The notes beneath the pieces were generated by a model, which did not search any database, was not told where the DNA came from, and worked only from the letters and a program-made list of their open reading frames with translations. DNA of 64,000 bases from Rhizobium sp. Root1212. GTDB taxonomy: Bacteria; Pseudomonadota; Alphaproteobacteria; Rhizobiales; Rhizobiaceae. Positions within the stretch are counted from its first letter, which is position 1; the number at the start of each line of letters is the position of its first letter. The DNA lies in the NCBI RefSeq assembly GCF_001424985.1, contig NZ_LMDA01000001.1:496001-560000 (forward strand), given 5' to 3'. A program made the position numbers and the translations under genes. Below are positions 26,042 through 36,007 of the stretch, in pieces.

Positions 26042-28431
26042 CCCTCGGCAAACGCGCATTTCTGTTGATTTTCCCGGTCGTGCTTGCCGGCTATCTGCTC
26101 GCGGCCGTCGCGGTCTATCTCACCGAAAGCCATTCGATCAAAAACCTGGAACAGGCCCGGCTTTCCCAGCAGCTCGATCATCTCGCGGCGCTCTATCGCA
26201 ACGACATGAGCCAGAGCCGCAGCTTGCTTTATTCGATCCTCGAAGGCAACGCGATCCGCCTTTTCCTGGAGGAAACGGATGAGAGCTACCGCAACAACGC
26301 GCTCGGCCTTCGTCTTCAGCAGACGGTGCGCTCGCTCTCCGACGACCAGAAGAAATTCACCTCCTTCACCATTATCGACCCGAACCTGACGCCGCTCTAT
26401 TATTTTGAAAACAGCGACGATCCCTTCGCCGAACTCGGCAAGGCGCAGCTGAACCTCGCCAAGCAACTGATCCGCAACGCCAAGCTGCGCGACTGGGCGT
26501 TCCTGCAGGGACCGGACATGCGGCCGCTGATCGTCTATTCGGAATTCGTCGATCGCACGACGCTGGCGCGGCCGCTGCCGACAGGCCGGGACAATGCGCT
26601 GCTGATCCAGGTCGCCGTCGAGCCCGCCCAGTTCCTGGCGATGAAGCGTAACCTCGAACTCGAATATGGCGCCCGCACCGAACTCGTAACGATGACGTCT
26701 TCGGTCTGGCACGACAGGCTGGCGGCCGGGGTGCGGCTGGCGCCTTCGCTGTTTCTCACCCTCGACGATGTCGCTTTCCACGGCGGCGCCGGGCTCGACC
26801 GGCTGAAGTTGCTGCTTGGCCTCGGCGCGCTGGCGATGAGCGTGATCTGCGTGAGCCTCATGGCCTGGCTGATCACCCGCTTCATCACCAATCCGATCTC
26901 CGCGCTCGACCGGCAGGTGACCGCCGTGATGACCGGCCGCAGCGAAGGCATCCTCGACACGGGTTCGGCCGGCGAAATCGGCCGCCTCACCGGCAATATC
27001 AAGCAGTTGCACGACCAGTCGTCGCGCGCGCTGAAGCTGGTGCAGCATGCCTCCTGGACCGATGCGCTGACGGGCATCAGCAATCGCGCCCATTTCAACA
27101 GCCTGGCGGCGACCATCGTGCAGGAGACGGTCGAAGGCGGCCGTCATTGCAGCCTGCTGTTCATCGATATCGACCACTTCAAGTTCGTCAACGACAAGCA
27201 CGGTCACGACGTGGGCGACGAGCTGCTGCGCAAGCTGGCGGCACAGCTGCGCGAAAGCGTCGATGACATCGTTGACCGCCGCGGCCTGCCGCCGGGCGTG
27301 CTCGCGCGGCTTTCGGGCGACGAATTCGCGGTGCTGCTGCAATCTGCGCCCGGCGACGGCACGGTACGCGAGACCTGCGACGCCATCCTGCGCCTCTTCG
27401 ACGGCGGCTTTAAGGTGCGCGGCAAGCAATATCCGGTGACGGCCAGCATCGGCGTCGCGATCTGCCCCGATGACGCCGCCAATCTCGCCGAACTCATTTC
27501 CAATGCCGATGCCGCCATGTATCAGGCCAAAACCACCGGCAAGAACCGCTCTTCCCGCTTTTCCCGTGCGCTACAGGTCAAGCGCGACCGGGTGCGCCTC
27601 ATCCAGGAAGAGTTGCGGGTGGTGGACCCGGACGAGCAGTTCCATCTCGTCTACATGCCTATCGTTGACGGGCACGGCAAGGTGGTGGGCTGCGAGGCGC
27701 TTTTGCGCTGGGTTTCGCCGACGCTCGGCAATGTCCGGCCCGACGAATTCGTGCCGATCGCCGAAAGCTCCGGCCAGTTCACCAAGATCGACTGCTGGGT
27801 CATCGATCGCGCCATGGGCGACTACGCGGCGCTGCAGGGGCTGTTCGGCACCGGCACCACGCTCGCCATCAACATCTCCTCGGCCGAGCTGCACTCGAAA
27901 TCCATTGCAGGGCATTTCAACGAATGTCTGGAGCGCCACGGTGTACGGGCCGGCGCTATCGAGATCGAGCTGACGGAAACCTATGCCGTGACGCTGGGAG
28001 ACCAGTTGCGGCAGAACATCGAGGCGTTGCGCGCCCGCGGCTTCCGCATCTCGATCGACGATTTCGGCGCTGGCTACACCTCGATGCAGCAGATCATCGA
28101 ATATACCGCCGACACCATCAAGCTCGACCGGGCGCTGGTGGAAAACCTCGCCCGCGAGGAAATGCTGCCGGCCCTCAAGGCCGTCATCGCCCTCTGCCAC
28201 GCGCAGAACATGCAGGTGATCGGTGAAGGCGTCGATACGGACGCGAAGATGGCCATTCTCTCCGCCGCCGGCTGCGACAACTACCAGGGCTACCTGATCT
28301 CCAAGCCGCTGACGCTGGAAGACCTCGGCATCTGGTCGCTGAAGCGCACGGCGGCGCTTGCCGGCAAGAGCGGCCAACGCCAGCTGGTGAGCGGCCGCGA
28401 CCGGCATATCGGCGTGGACAGCCTGCTCTGA
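26038..28431 (+). CDS. Membrane HAMP-GGDEF-EAL protein (MbaA-like c-di-GMP enzyme)
   Basis: A 797-aa inner-membrane protein starting at a GTG that overlaps the upstream stop by 4 nt. TM1 spans about 6-27, a periplasmic domain 28-254, TM2 257-281, HAMP to about 335. The GGDEF domain starts DALTGISNR (about 342) and has the degenerate signature SGDEF (about 427); no RxxD I-site precedes it. The EAL domain has EALLRW (about 553), NISSAEL, EIELTET, DDFGAGYTS (about 674), KLDR and GEGVDT, so it looks catalytically complete. It is probably a phosphodiesterase, or a switchable enzyme, controlled by the binding protein encoded just upstream. Confidence 0.92.
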   Translation: MTLGKRAFLLIFPVVLAGYLLAAVAVYLTESHSIKNLEQARLSQQLDHLAALYRNDMSQSRSLLYSILEGNAIRLFLEETDESYRNNALGLRLQQTVRSLSDDQKKFTSFTIIDPNLTPLYYFENSDDPFAELGKAQLNLAKQLIRNAKLRDWAFLQGPDMRPLIVYSEFVDRTTLARPLPTGRDNALLIQVAVEPAQFLAMKRNLELEYGARTELVTMTSSVWHDRLAAGVRLAPSLFLTLDDVAFHGGAGLDRLKLLLGLGALAMSVICVSLMAWLITRFITNPISALDRQVTAVMTGRSEGILDTGSAGEIGRLTGNIKQLHDQSSRALKLVQHASWTDALTGISNRAHFNSLAATIVQETVEGGRHCSLLFIDIDHFKFVNDKHGHDVGDELLRKLAAQLRESVDDIVDRRGLPPGVLARLSGDEFAVLLQSAPGDGTVRETCDAILRLFDGGFKVRGKQYPVTASIGVAICPDDAANLAELISNADAAMYQAKTTGKNRSSRFSRALQVKRDRVRLIQEELRVVDPDEQFHLVYMPIVDGHGKVVGCEALLRWVSPTLGNVRPDEFVPIAESSGQFTKIDCWVIDRAMGDYAALQGLFGTGTTLAINISSAELHSKSIAGHFNECLERHGVRAGAIEIELTETYAVTLGDQLRQNIEALRARGFRISIDDFGAGYTSMQQIIEYTADTIKLDRALVENLAREEMLPALKAVIALCHAQNMQVIGEGVDTDAKMAILSAAGCDNYQGYLISKPLTLEDLGIWSLKRTAALAGKSGQRQLVSGRDRHIGVDSLL

Positions 28432-28496
28432 GTCGGCATCAACCCCTGTAAAACCCTTTGCGGCCGCCCGCTTTGGCCTCATTCGGCCGCTTTCCC

Positions 28497-28525
28497 CTTG
28501 ACCTTCCGCACCCCTCGCCTTAACC
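28497..28525 (+). promoter_or_regulatory. Possible purD promoter
   Basis: CTTGAC, a 17-nt spacer, then TTAACC, with the -10 about 31 nt before the purD ATG. The -35 is good for an alphaproteobacterial housekeeping promoter; the -10 is poor. Confidence 0.4.
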
Positions 28526-28555
28526 GCACGGACATCGATAGCGCGGGAGATGGCG

Positions 28556-29830
<1,275 letters not shown>

Positions 29831-29915
29831 GCGTTCATTGAATCTTTACCAGTTCTCCTGACGGGACGGTAACGGTAAGCGGCCTATGGTCCCCTATCTT
29901 GTAGGGAGACCGTCC

Positions 29916-30446
29916 ATGCGCGTTCTTTTGTTCAGCCTGATCGGCCTTGCCGCTGCCTCGACCCATGCCTCGTCCATCGAGGCGATCGCGACAGGCGATG
30001 CCCATGTCGTCAGCGTCACCGAGATGCCCTGCGGACATTGCCCACCTCCGGTCGTGAAGAAATCGACAAGTTACGTCGTGCCCGATATCGGCGACGGCAC
30101 CGAGCGGGTGGAAATGAAGGAAATCGACGGCGAAATGCGGCTTTTGCGCACGGAAGCCTGGCTCGGCGGCTCGCCGGTGCTGTTCGTGACCAAGGCATCC
30201 GAGGATGTGATCAAGGCAGCGGAAGCCGCCAAGCTCGCCAAGGGCGAAGCCGCCGCCGTGGTGATCGATCCGATCCCGGCAGCCGCCGAAGCGTCCGCCT
30301 CGATCTCGCTGACGCCCGGCGTCGATCCTGTCGCCAAGACCGCGTCGTTAAGTGCTGATTCGGCAGCCGATCTTGCCGCTGCAACGGTCGAAGAAGCCCG
30401 ATCACACGAAATTGATCTCGAAAATTACCAACTTCGTTTAAAATGA
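29916..30446 (+). CDS. Small exported protein, possibly HPE1-like
   Basis: A 176-aa protein with a signal peptide (MRVLLFSLIGLAAASTHA-SS) and GGGAG 7 nt before ATG 29916. The mature part has a CGHCPPP motif near residue 37, then TSYVVPDIGDGTERVEMKEI and LLRTEAWLGGSPVLFVTKAS, which look conserved. An Ala/Glu/Asp-rich tail follows. Similar rhizobial proteins are, as I recall, annotated as plant virulence effector HPE1-like. That name implies more than is known, and I cannot verify it. It lies 85 nt after purD with its own terminator downstream. Confidence 0.75.
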   Translation: MRVLLFSLIGLAAASTHASSIEAIATGDAHVVSVTEMPCGHCPPPVVKKSTSYVVPDIGDGTERVEMKEIDGEMRLLRTEAWLGGSPVLFVTKASEDVIKAAEAAKLAKGEAAAVVIDPIPAAAEASASISLTPGVDPVAKTASLSADSAADLAAATVEEARSHEIDLENYQLRLK

Positions 30447-30511
30447 CGCACTATCAAGTGGTCCCTGCCCTCGCCTGCGAATGAGCAGTACGGGCATCGC
30501 CTCCAAGGCGG

Positions 30512-30550
30512 AAATTGCGCCCCTGAAGAGAAGCAGGGGCGCAATTTTTT
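30512..30550 (+). terminator. Strong rho-independent terminator
   Basis: AAATTGCGCCCCTG-AAGAGAAG-CAGGGGCGCAATTT, a 14-bp stem running into six T. It lies about 65 nt after the stop of the small exported protein gene. Confidence 0.92.
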
Positions 30551-30661
30551 GACCGGTTCACCCAAGTCTTCCCCTCCTCTGCCTTCCAGCCGATCTTGCT
30601 GCGCCTCGCAAGCGATGCAACATAGCCCCGCGATACTCTTCCCTCGCCGGCAGGATCATTC

Positions 30662-31339
30662 ATGGACGTCTTCAATATTGGCAAGTCCATCGAGAAGTTG
30701 ATTTTCGAGCTTCTGATGTGGCTGATCTTTTATCCTTACACGCTGCTTCGCGTGATCTTCCAGCCCAATCACATGATGGCCTATGCCCGCGCGGAGACGT
30801 TGCGCGACGAGAACGTCTCGTTCGACAGCGGCATGAAGCCGTCGATCTTCCTGTTCCTGTCGATCGTGATCGCGGCTTTCATCGCCCCGGTTTCGCAGGC
30901 GGAACTCGCCAGCGCCGGGCAGACCGCAACCGGCCAATATATCTCTGCCTCATGGCTGAACCTGATCTTCTTCCGCGTCGTCATCTATTCGATCTTCCCG
31001 ATCACCTCGGCGCTGATCTACGACCTGATCACGCCCGGCCCGGTGACGCGGCTGTCGTTACAGATCCCCTTCAACCAGCAATGCTATATCTCCGCGCCCT
31101 TCGCGATGATCACATCGCTGACGATGGTGATGATATCGCATACGGAAAACCTGACCGTGGTAGCGCTGCTTTTCGCAGCGCAATGCTGGCTGCTGCTGTC
31201 GAATTACTTCTTCTTCCGCAGCCAGGGCCAGCAATCGCGATTGAAATCCGCCGGGCTTTCGTTCGGAAGCTTCGTTCTGGCCTGGGGCGTGTTCCTGACG
31301 GTCACGAACATTGCGCTGCGCTACAAGGGCATCGACTGA
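30662..31339 (+). CDS. Conserved membrane protein of unknown function
   Basis: A 225-aa integral membrane protein. Hydrophobic segments lie at about 14-36, 61-80, 101-125, 143-160, 164-185 and 200-217, so five or six helices. The hydrophilic loop after helix 1 carries NHMMAYARAETLRDENVSFDSGMKPS. The layout loosely recalls Yip1-type membrane proteins, but I do not recognise it with confidence. It sits alone, downstream of a strong terminator and convergent with the DUF523 gene 9 nt away. Confidence 0.78.
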   Translation: MDVFNIGKSIEKLIFELLMWLIFYPYTLLRVIFQPNHMMAYARAETLRDENVSFDSGMKPSIFLFLSIVIAAFIAPVSQAELASAGQTATGQYISASWLNLIFFRVVIYSIFPITSALIYDLITPGPVTRLSLQIPFNQQCYISAPFAMITSLTMVMISHTENLTVVALLFAAQCWLLLSNYFFFRSQGQQSRLKSAGLSFGSFVLAWGVFLTVTNIALRYKGID

Positions 31340-31348
31340 AGACAGACG

Positions 31349-31840
31349 TCACTCACCAAGACGCTGGACGAGCTGACCGATATCCCTGTCGGAAAAGACT
31401 TCGATACCGTTTTGCCTGAGAAGGGCGGCGGTGACGCCCTCGCCCGTCCGCCTGTTGCCGGAAAAGCTGCCATCATAGATGAAACCGGAGCCGCAGGACG
31501 GGCTGCCATCGATCAGTAGCGCGTAGCGGCAATCCTGCCGCAGGGCCAACTCCAGCGCATTCTGCGCAGCATCGATAAACGCCTGCGTGACATCGCCGCC
31601 GGTGATTTCCACAACCGCGGCGCGGCCTTGCAGAACATCGACGCCATTGCATGCCCCGGCGATTTCGGCGGGTGGGCGCGGCACCGGCATGCCGGCGGAC
31701 ATTTCCGGGCAGATGGTGACGAGCCGTCCCTCCTCGCGCCAGCGGTCGAGCGCGGGGTGGATCAGTGGCTTGGCCTTGCCGTCATAGCGGACGGCATGGC
31801 CCATCAGGCAGGCGCTGACGAGGATTTTCGCCCCCGTCAT
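31349..31840 (-). CDS. DUF523 family protein
   Basis: A 163-aa cytoplasmic protein matching DUF523. Conserved Cys residues are in LVSACLMGHAVRYDGK (Cys11) and VTICPEMSAGMPVPRPPAEI (about 41-60), and in LIDGSPSCGSGFIYDG (about 109-124). The Cys and PRPPAEI/SPSCG motifs suggest a metal or nucleotide site. Function is not established. Its start lies 5 nt from the glyS stop, so it is probably co-transcribed with glyS. Confidence 0.88.
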   Translation of the reverse strand: MTGAKILVSACLMGHAVRYDGKAKPLIHPALDRWREEGRLVTICPEMSAGMPVPRPPAEIAGACNGVDVLQGRAAVVEITGGDVTQAFIDAAQNALELALRQDCRYALLIDGSPSCGSGFIYDGSFSGNRRTGEGVTAALLRQNGIEVFSDRDIGQLVQRLGE

Positions 31841-31845
31841 CGCGG

Positions 31846-33960
31846 TCAGCCGGCGATCTTGGAGAAATCGGCAACGGTGCCGGTGGCGGCGCGGATCTGG
31901 CCGAGCAGGGCCAGACGGTTTGCACGCACGGCCGGGTCCTCGTCATTGACGAGCACGTCGGCGAAGAACTGATCGACCGGGCCGCGGAGCTTCGACAGCG
32001 CTTCCATGGCGACACGGAAATCCTCGCCGGCGATCGCCTGACGGGCTTCGCTTGCCGCTTCGGTCACGGCCACATAGAGCGCCTTTTCGGCATCGAGCTT
32101 GAACAGCGACGGATCGACCGTCTCGGCAACCGCCGTGCCCTTCTTCTCCTCGGCGGCGAGAAGCTGCGTGGCGCGCTTGGTGCCGGCGAGCAGGTTCAGG
32201 CCGTCTTCCGAGGTGATGAACGCCGTCAGCGCCTCGACGCGGCGGGCGACCATCAAAAGGTCATCGGCATCCGGCGTCAGCACGGCGTCGATCAGATCAT
32301 GGCGAGCGCCGAGATCGCGGAGGTAGACTTTGAGGCGATCATGGAAGAAGGCGAGGAGATCGGGATCGGAGACGACGGTCGCGAGCGGCAGACGCACCTT
32401 CCGCTCCAGCATCATGCGGATGACGCCAAGCGCAGCGCGGCGGAGCGCATAGGGGTCCTTGGAGCCGGTCGGCTTTTCGTCGATGGCCCAGAAGCCGACG
32501 AGCGTATCGAGCTTGTCGGCGAGCGCGACGGTGATGGCGACCTTGTCGTCCGGCACACGGTCGGAGGGGCCGTTCGGCTTCCAGTGATCTTCGATGGCCG
32601 TGGCGACGGAGGGGTTTTCGCCCTGCAGGGTAGCGTATTTGCGGCCCATGACGCCCTGCAACTCGGGGAATTCGCCGACGGCTTCGGTGCGCAAGTCGGC
32701 CTTGGCGAGCACGACAGCGCGATCGACCAATGCCGGATCGGCGCCGGTGACCTTGGCGAGTTCGGCAGCCAGCTTTTGGATGCGGGCGACGCGCTCGCCC
32801 TGCGTGCCGAGCTTGGCATGGAACGTCACGTTCAGCGCGTCGAGCTTGGCCATGCGCTGGTCGAGCGGCTTCGTGAGGTCGAGATCGAATTTCGCGGCGG
32901 AGGCTTCCAGCGTCTGGAGGTCCGGCAGGTTGCCCTGGTCGCGGGTCCAGAAATGCTTGGCATCCGACAGGCGGGCGCGCACGACCTTGCCGTTGCCGTG
33001 GATGATCTCGGCGCCGCCGTCCTTCGCCTCGATATTGGAAACGAGGATAAACTTGTTCGACAGGCCTTCCTCGCCCTGAATGCGGGTGACGAAGCACTTC
33101 TGGTTGGTCTTGATCGTCAGACGGATGATTTCCGAAGGGATCGCCAGATAATCCTCCTCGAAGGTGCCCATCAGCACTTGCGGCCATTCGACCAGGCCGG
33201 AGACTTCTTCCAGCAGGCCTTCGTCCTCGACCAGTTCAAGGCCGCTGGCAAAGGCGATATTGGCAGCATCGGATGCGATGATCTGCTTACGCCGCTCGGC
33301 ATCGAGCACGACCTTGGCCTTTTCCAGCTTCTCGATGTAATCGGCAAAACGGCGCACGGTGAAGGCTTCCGGTGCGTGGAAGCGGTGGCCATAAGTGACG
33401 TTGCCGGCAACAATGCCATCGACCTCGAAGGGGATGACCTGGGTTTCCTCATGCTCCGGCCCGAACAGGCAGACGATCGATTGCAGCGGGCGCACCCAGC
33501 GCAGCGAGCCGGGTTTTGCCGAAGCGGCACCCGAGCGCATCGGCTTCGGCCAGGGGAAATTTCTGATGATGCCTGGCATCACCTCGGCGACGATCTCTTC
33601 GGTCGGGCGGCCGGGTTTGACAACATGGGCGACGTAGAAATCGCCCTTCTTCGGATCGGAGTGAACATGCGCCTCGGAAATCGAGGCAAGACCCGCCTTG
33701 CGCAGGAAACCCTGGATCGCCTGTTCGGGCGCCGACGTTGCCGGCCCCTTGATGTCCTCGCGCACATCGCTGGAGCGGGTGTTGAGGCCGCGAATATCGA
33801 GTGTCAGCCGGCGCGGCGTCCAGTATTCGCGTGCGCCCTCATAGGTGAGGCCCGCTTCGACCAGCGCATCGGTGAGCAGCTTCTTCAGGTCGCCGGCAGC
33901 CTTGCGCTGCAGACGAGCCGGGATTTCCTCAGAGCGGAGTTCAAGCAGAAGATCGGGCAT
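31846..33960 (-). CDS. glyS: Glycyl-tRNA synthetase beta subunit
   Basis: A 704-aa beta chain of the alpha2-beta2 bacterial GlyRS, which works with glyQ at 38698-39660. It opens [18 protein letters not shown], the family start, and the 15 codons further upstream are not conserved. It carries [25 protein letters not shown] (about 130), [26 protein letters not shown] (about 280-305), [17 protein letters not shown], and the HD-like segment with [35 protein letters not shown] (about 505). A DALR-type anticodon-binding C-terminus follows. glyQ and glyS are separated here by lemA, aroA and DUF2207. Confidence 0.96.
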   Translation of the reverse strand: MPDLLLELRSEEIPARLQRKAAGDLKKLLTDALVEAGLTYEGAREYWTPRRLTLDIRGLNTRSSDVREDIKGPATSAPEQAIQGFLRKAGLASISEAHVHSDPKKGDFYVAHVVKPGRPTEEIVAEVMPGIIRNFPWPKPMRSGAASAKPGSLRWVRPLQSIVCLFGPEHEETQVIPFEVDGIVAGNVTYGHRFHAPEAFTVRRFADYIEKLEKAKVVLDAERRKQIIASDAANIAFASGLELVEDEGLLEEVSGLVEWPQVLMGTFEEDYLAIPSEIIRLTIKTNQKCFVTRIQGEEGLSNKFILVSNIEAKDGGAEIIHGNGKVVRARLSDAKHFWTRDQGNLPDLQTLEASAAKFDLDLTKPLDQRMAKLDALNVTFHAKLGTQGERVARIQKLAAELAKVTGADPALVDRAVVLAKADLRTEAVGEFPELQGVMGRKYATLQGENPSVATAIEDHWKPNGPSDRVPDDKVAITVALADKLDTLVGFWAIDEKPTGSKDPYALRRAALGVIRMMLERKVRLPLATVVSDPDLLAFFHDRLKVYLRDLGARHDLIDAVLTPDADDLLMVARRVEALTAFITSEDGLNLLAGTKRATQLLAAEEKKGTAVAETVDPSLFKLDAEKALYVAVTEAASEARQAIAGEDFRVAMEALSKLRGPVDQFFADVLVNDEDPAVRANRLALLGQIRAATGTVADFSKIAG

Positions 33961-34038
33961 GGCGGGCACTTTGCGATTGTTCGGATTGTGCGGCGGACTT
34001 AGCAAGCCGTGGATGAAAAGTCACGCGGTTAAGCGGCG

Positions 34039-35976
34039 TTACCAGCCGCCACCGCCGCCACCGCCGCCCCCACCGCCGGAGAAGCCGCCGCCCGAGGAAA
34101 AGCCGGACGAACTGCTCTTCGGCGGCGGGGGCAAGGAGGCGGTCATGGTGCTGGCCATCGAGCCCGCAAAGCCGCCCATGCGATCGCCGAAGGAGCCGGC
34201 CGAGAAGATGTCGCCGTGATACCAGGCGGGCTGGTAAGCGGCGGCACCGGCGGCGGCGGCGAGCAGCCAGCGGTCAAAGGTTTCCGCCCAGGGCTTTTCG
34301 ACGCCGAGCGCCACGGCGTAAGGCAGAAGCTTTTCGAAATGGCGCGGCGACATTTCCGGGGCGCCGGCCATGTTCATCCGCTCTTTTTCGGCGAGCGTCA
34401 GATATTGGCGCAGGCCATCGATGCCGTCCATCATCCGGGCGCCGAGCGGGGTCGGGGCGCCCATCAGATAATAGAACAGGAGATTGGCGATGATGATGCC
34501 GCAGACGGCGATCAACAGCGGCAGTTGGTGGCTCCCGACCGCCGCATCGAAAACGATCGGAGCAAGGCCAATGGCGCTGGAGCAGAGCACAAAGCCGAAG
34601 AAGGCAAAGAACAGGATGGTGCGGGCGCGGGCAAACAGGCCGCGCACTTGGCGGAAATTCTGTACGAAGCCGATGGCGACGATCGACACGACGACGGAGC
34701 CGATGGCCGGCACCAGGACGACGGCGATATTGCTCTCGTCGAGATCGCCGAGGATGAAGATCGCCCCGAGGAAAAGCACGGAAAGGGCGATGCCGCCGAC
34801 CACATAGAGCGTGTTAGCGAGGTAGTAGCGGTTGCGATGTTCCTTCTCCATGGCGCTGCGGAAATCGGCGCCGACCTTCTGCACGGTCTTGCCGTTGGCC
34901 TTGTCGATGGTGAGTTTGCCGCCCTTGGCCGTCACCGCCTGCATCAGCACGGCCTCACCGGTCGGCAGCTTTGCCGGCGGCGTTTTTCCCGTGGCGCCGA
35001 TGGTCAGGGACGATTTCAGGTCGTCGAGCACCACATAGCCCTGAACGGCAAGATTGAGGGCGGCGGCCGAGAGCGCCGTCCAGCCATGGCCGGAAAAGCC
35101 CTTGTTGTCGATGTAATTGACCAGGGCCGGCGAGATATCGTCCGGCGCATCCCAACGCGGCACGATGACGCCGCGGGCGGGATCGCGCCCGACCTTCAGC
35201 CACATGCGGGCATAATAGAGCACGACGATAACGAGGCCGGAGATCGCCAGCACCGGGGCGATGTTGTCCTTCAGCCACCAGAGCTTTTCCGCAGAAGCCG
35301 AGGGTGGATCAATGCTGCCCTTAGGCAGCTTGATGGCGATGGTCAGGCCTTCCTCAGGCTGCAGGCGGCGGTTGGTGGTGAACACCACCTCGGGGCCTTC
35401 CTCCACCGCCGTCGCATTCTTGTCGCGGGAGCCGTAACCGCCGGTGAAGACATCAAGCGCCTCAGCCCGCACGCCATCGGGCAGGGTCACGGTCGCCGCC
35501 GCTTCTTCAATGGGGAAAGCCCACTGGGTGCCGGTGACGTTCCAGTAAAGCTCCTCATGGTCAGGGAAATAGCGGATCTGCCGGTCGGTCTCGTAGCCGA
35601 TCTCGAAGACGTGCTCGCCGGGCGGGAGCAGCACGTCGGCATCGCCGGTATAGATGCGGATGCCGTTCGGAATGGATTCCGTGCGGTAGGGCTCGCTCTG
35701 GCCGTCGCGGGTGACGGTCAGGAGCTTGAAACCGACCTTGTGGCTGCGGCCATCCTCGTCAACGAAGGTCAGCGGGAAATCGCGATAGATGCCGCGCTTG
35801 ATGCGGCTGCCCTCGACATTCGCCTTGATCGTCTCGACGACGGCGAGGCTGCCGCTCTTTTCCAGAGTGATCGCCGAGAGGTAGGAGGTGATCACCTCCT
35901 CGGCCAAGGCGCTGGACGCGATGAGCGCGGCCAGCAGGAAAAGCATCATGCCGAATGCCTCGATCAGTCGGTTCAT
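34039..35976 (-). CDS. DUF2207 membrane protein with poly-glycine tail
   Basis: A 645-aa protein. ATG 35976 has AAAGG 5 nt upstream and starts a signal peptide (residues 1-25). The exported DUF2207 domain (about 28-230) includes VEGSRIKRGIYRDFPLTF and PPGEHVFEIGYETDRQIRYF. A membrane helix follows near 245-265, and more helices near 395-470. The C-terminal 30 residues are almost all Ser/Gly, ending in 11 Gly and Trp. DUF2207 proteins are predicted membrane proteins often found next to lemA. Here aroA lies between the two. Function unknown. Confidence 0.88.
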   Translation of the reverse strand: MNRLIEAFGMMLFLLAALIASSALAEEVITSYLSAITLEKSGSLAVVETIKANVEGSRIKRGIYRDFPLTFVDEDGRSHKVGFKLLTVTRDGQSEPYRTESIPNGIRIYTGDADVLLPPGEHVFEIGYETDRQIRYFPDHEELYWNVTGTQWAFPIEEAAATVTLPDGVRAEALDVFTGGYGSRDKNATAVEEGPEVVFTTNRRLQPEEGLTIAIKLPKGSIDPPSASAEKLWWLKDNIAPVLAISGLVIVVLYYARMWLKVGRDPARGVIVPRWDAPDDISPALVNYIDNKGFSGHGWTALSAAALNLAVQGYVVLDDLKSSLTIGATGKTPPAKLPTGEAVLMQAVTAKGGKLTIDKANGKTVQKVGADFRSAMEKEHRNRYYLANTLYVVGGIALSVLFLGAIFILGDLDESNIAVVLVPAIGSVVVSIVAIGFVQNFRQVRGLFARARTILFFAFFGFVLCSSAIGLAPIVFDAAVGSHQLPLLIAVCGIIIANLLFYYLMGAPTPLGARMMDGIDGLRQYLTLAEKERMNMAGAPEMSPRHFEKLLPYAVALGVEKPWAETFDRWLLAAAAGAAAYQPAWYHGDIFSAGSFGDRMGGFAGSMASTMTASLPPPPKSSSSGFSSGGGFSGGGGGGGGGGGW

Positions 35977-36007
35977 CAAGCCTTTCCCTCCGGCGGCGAT
36001 TTTTTAC

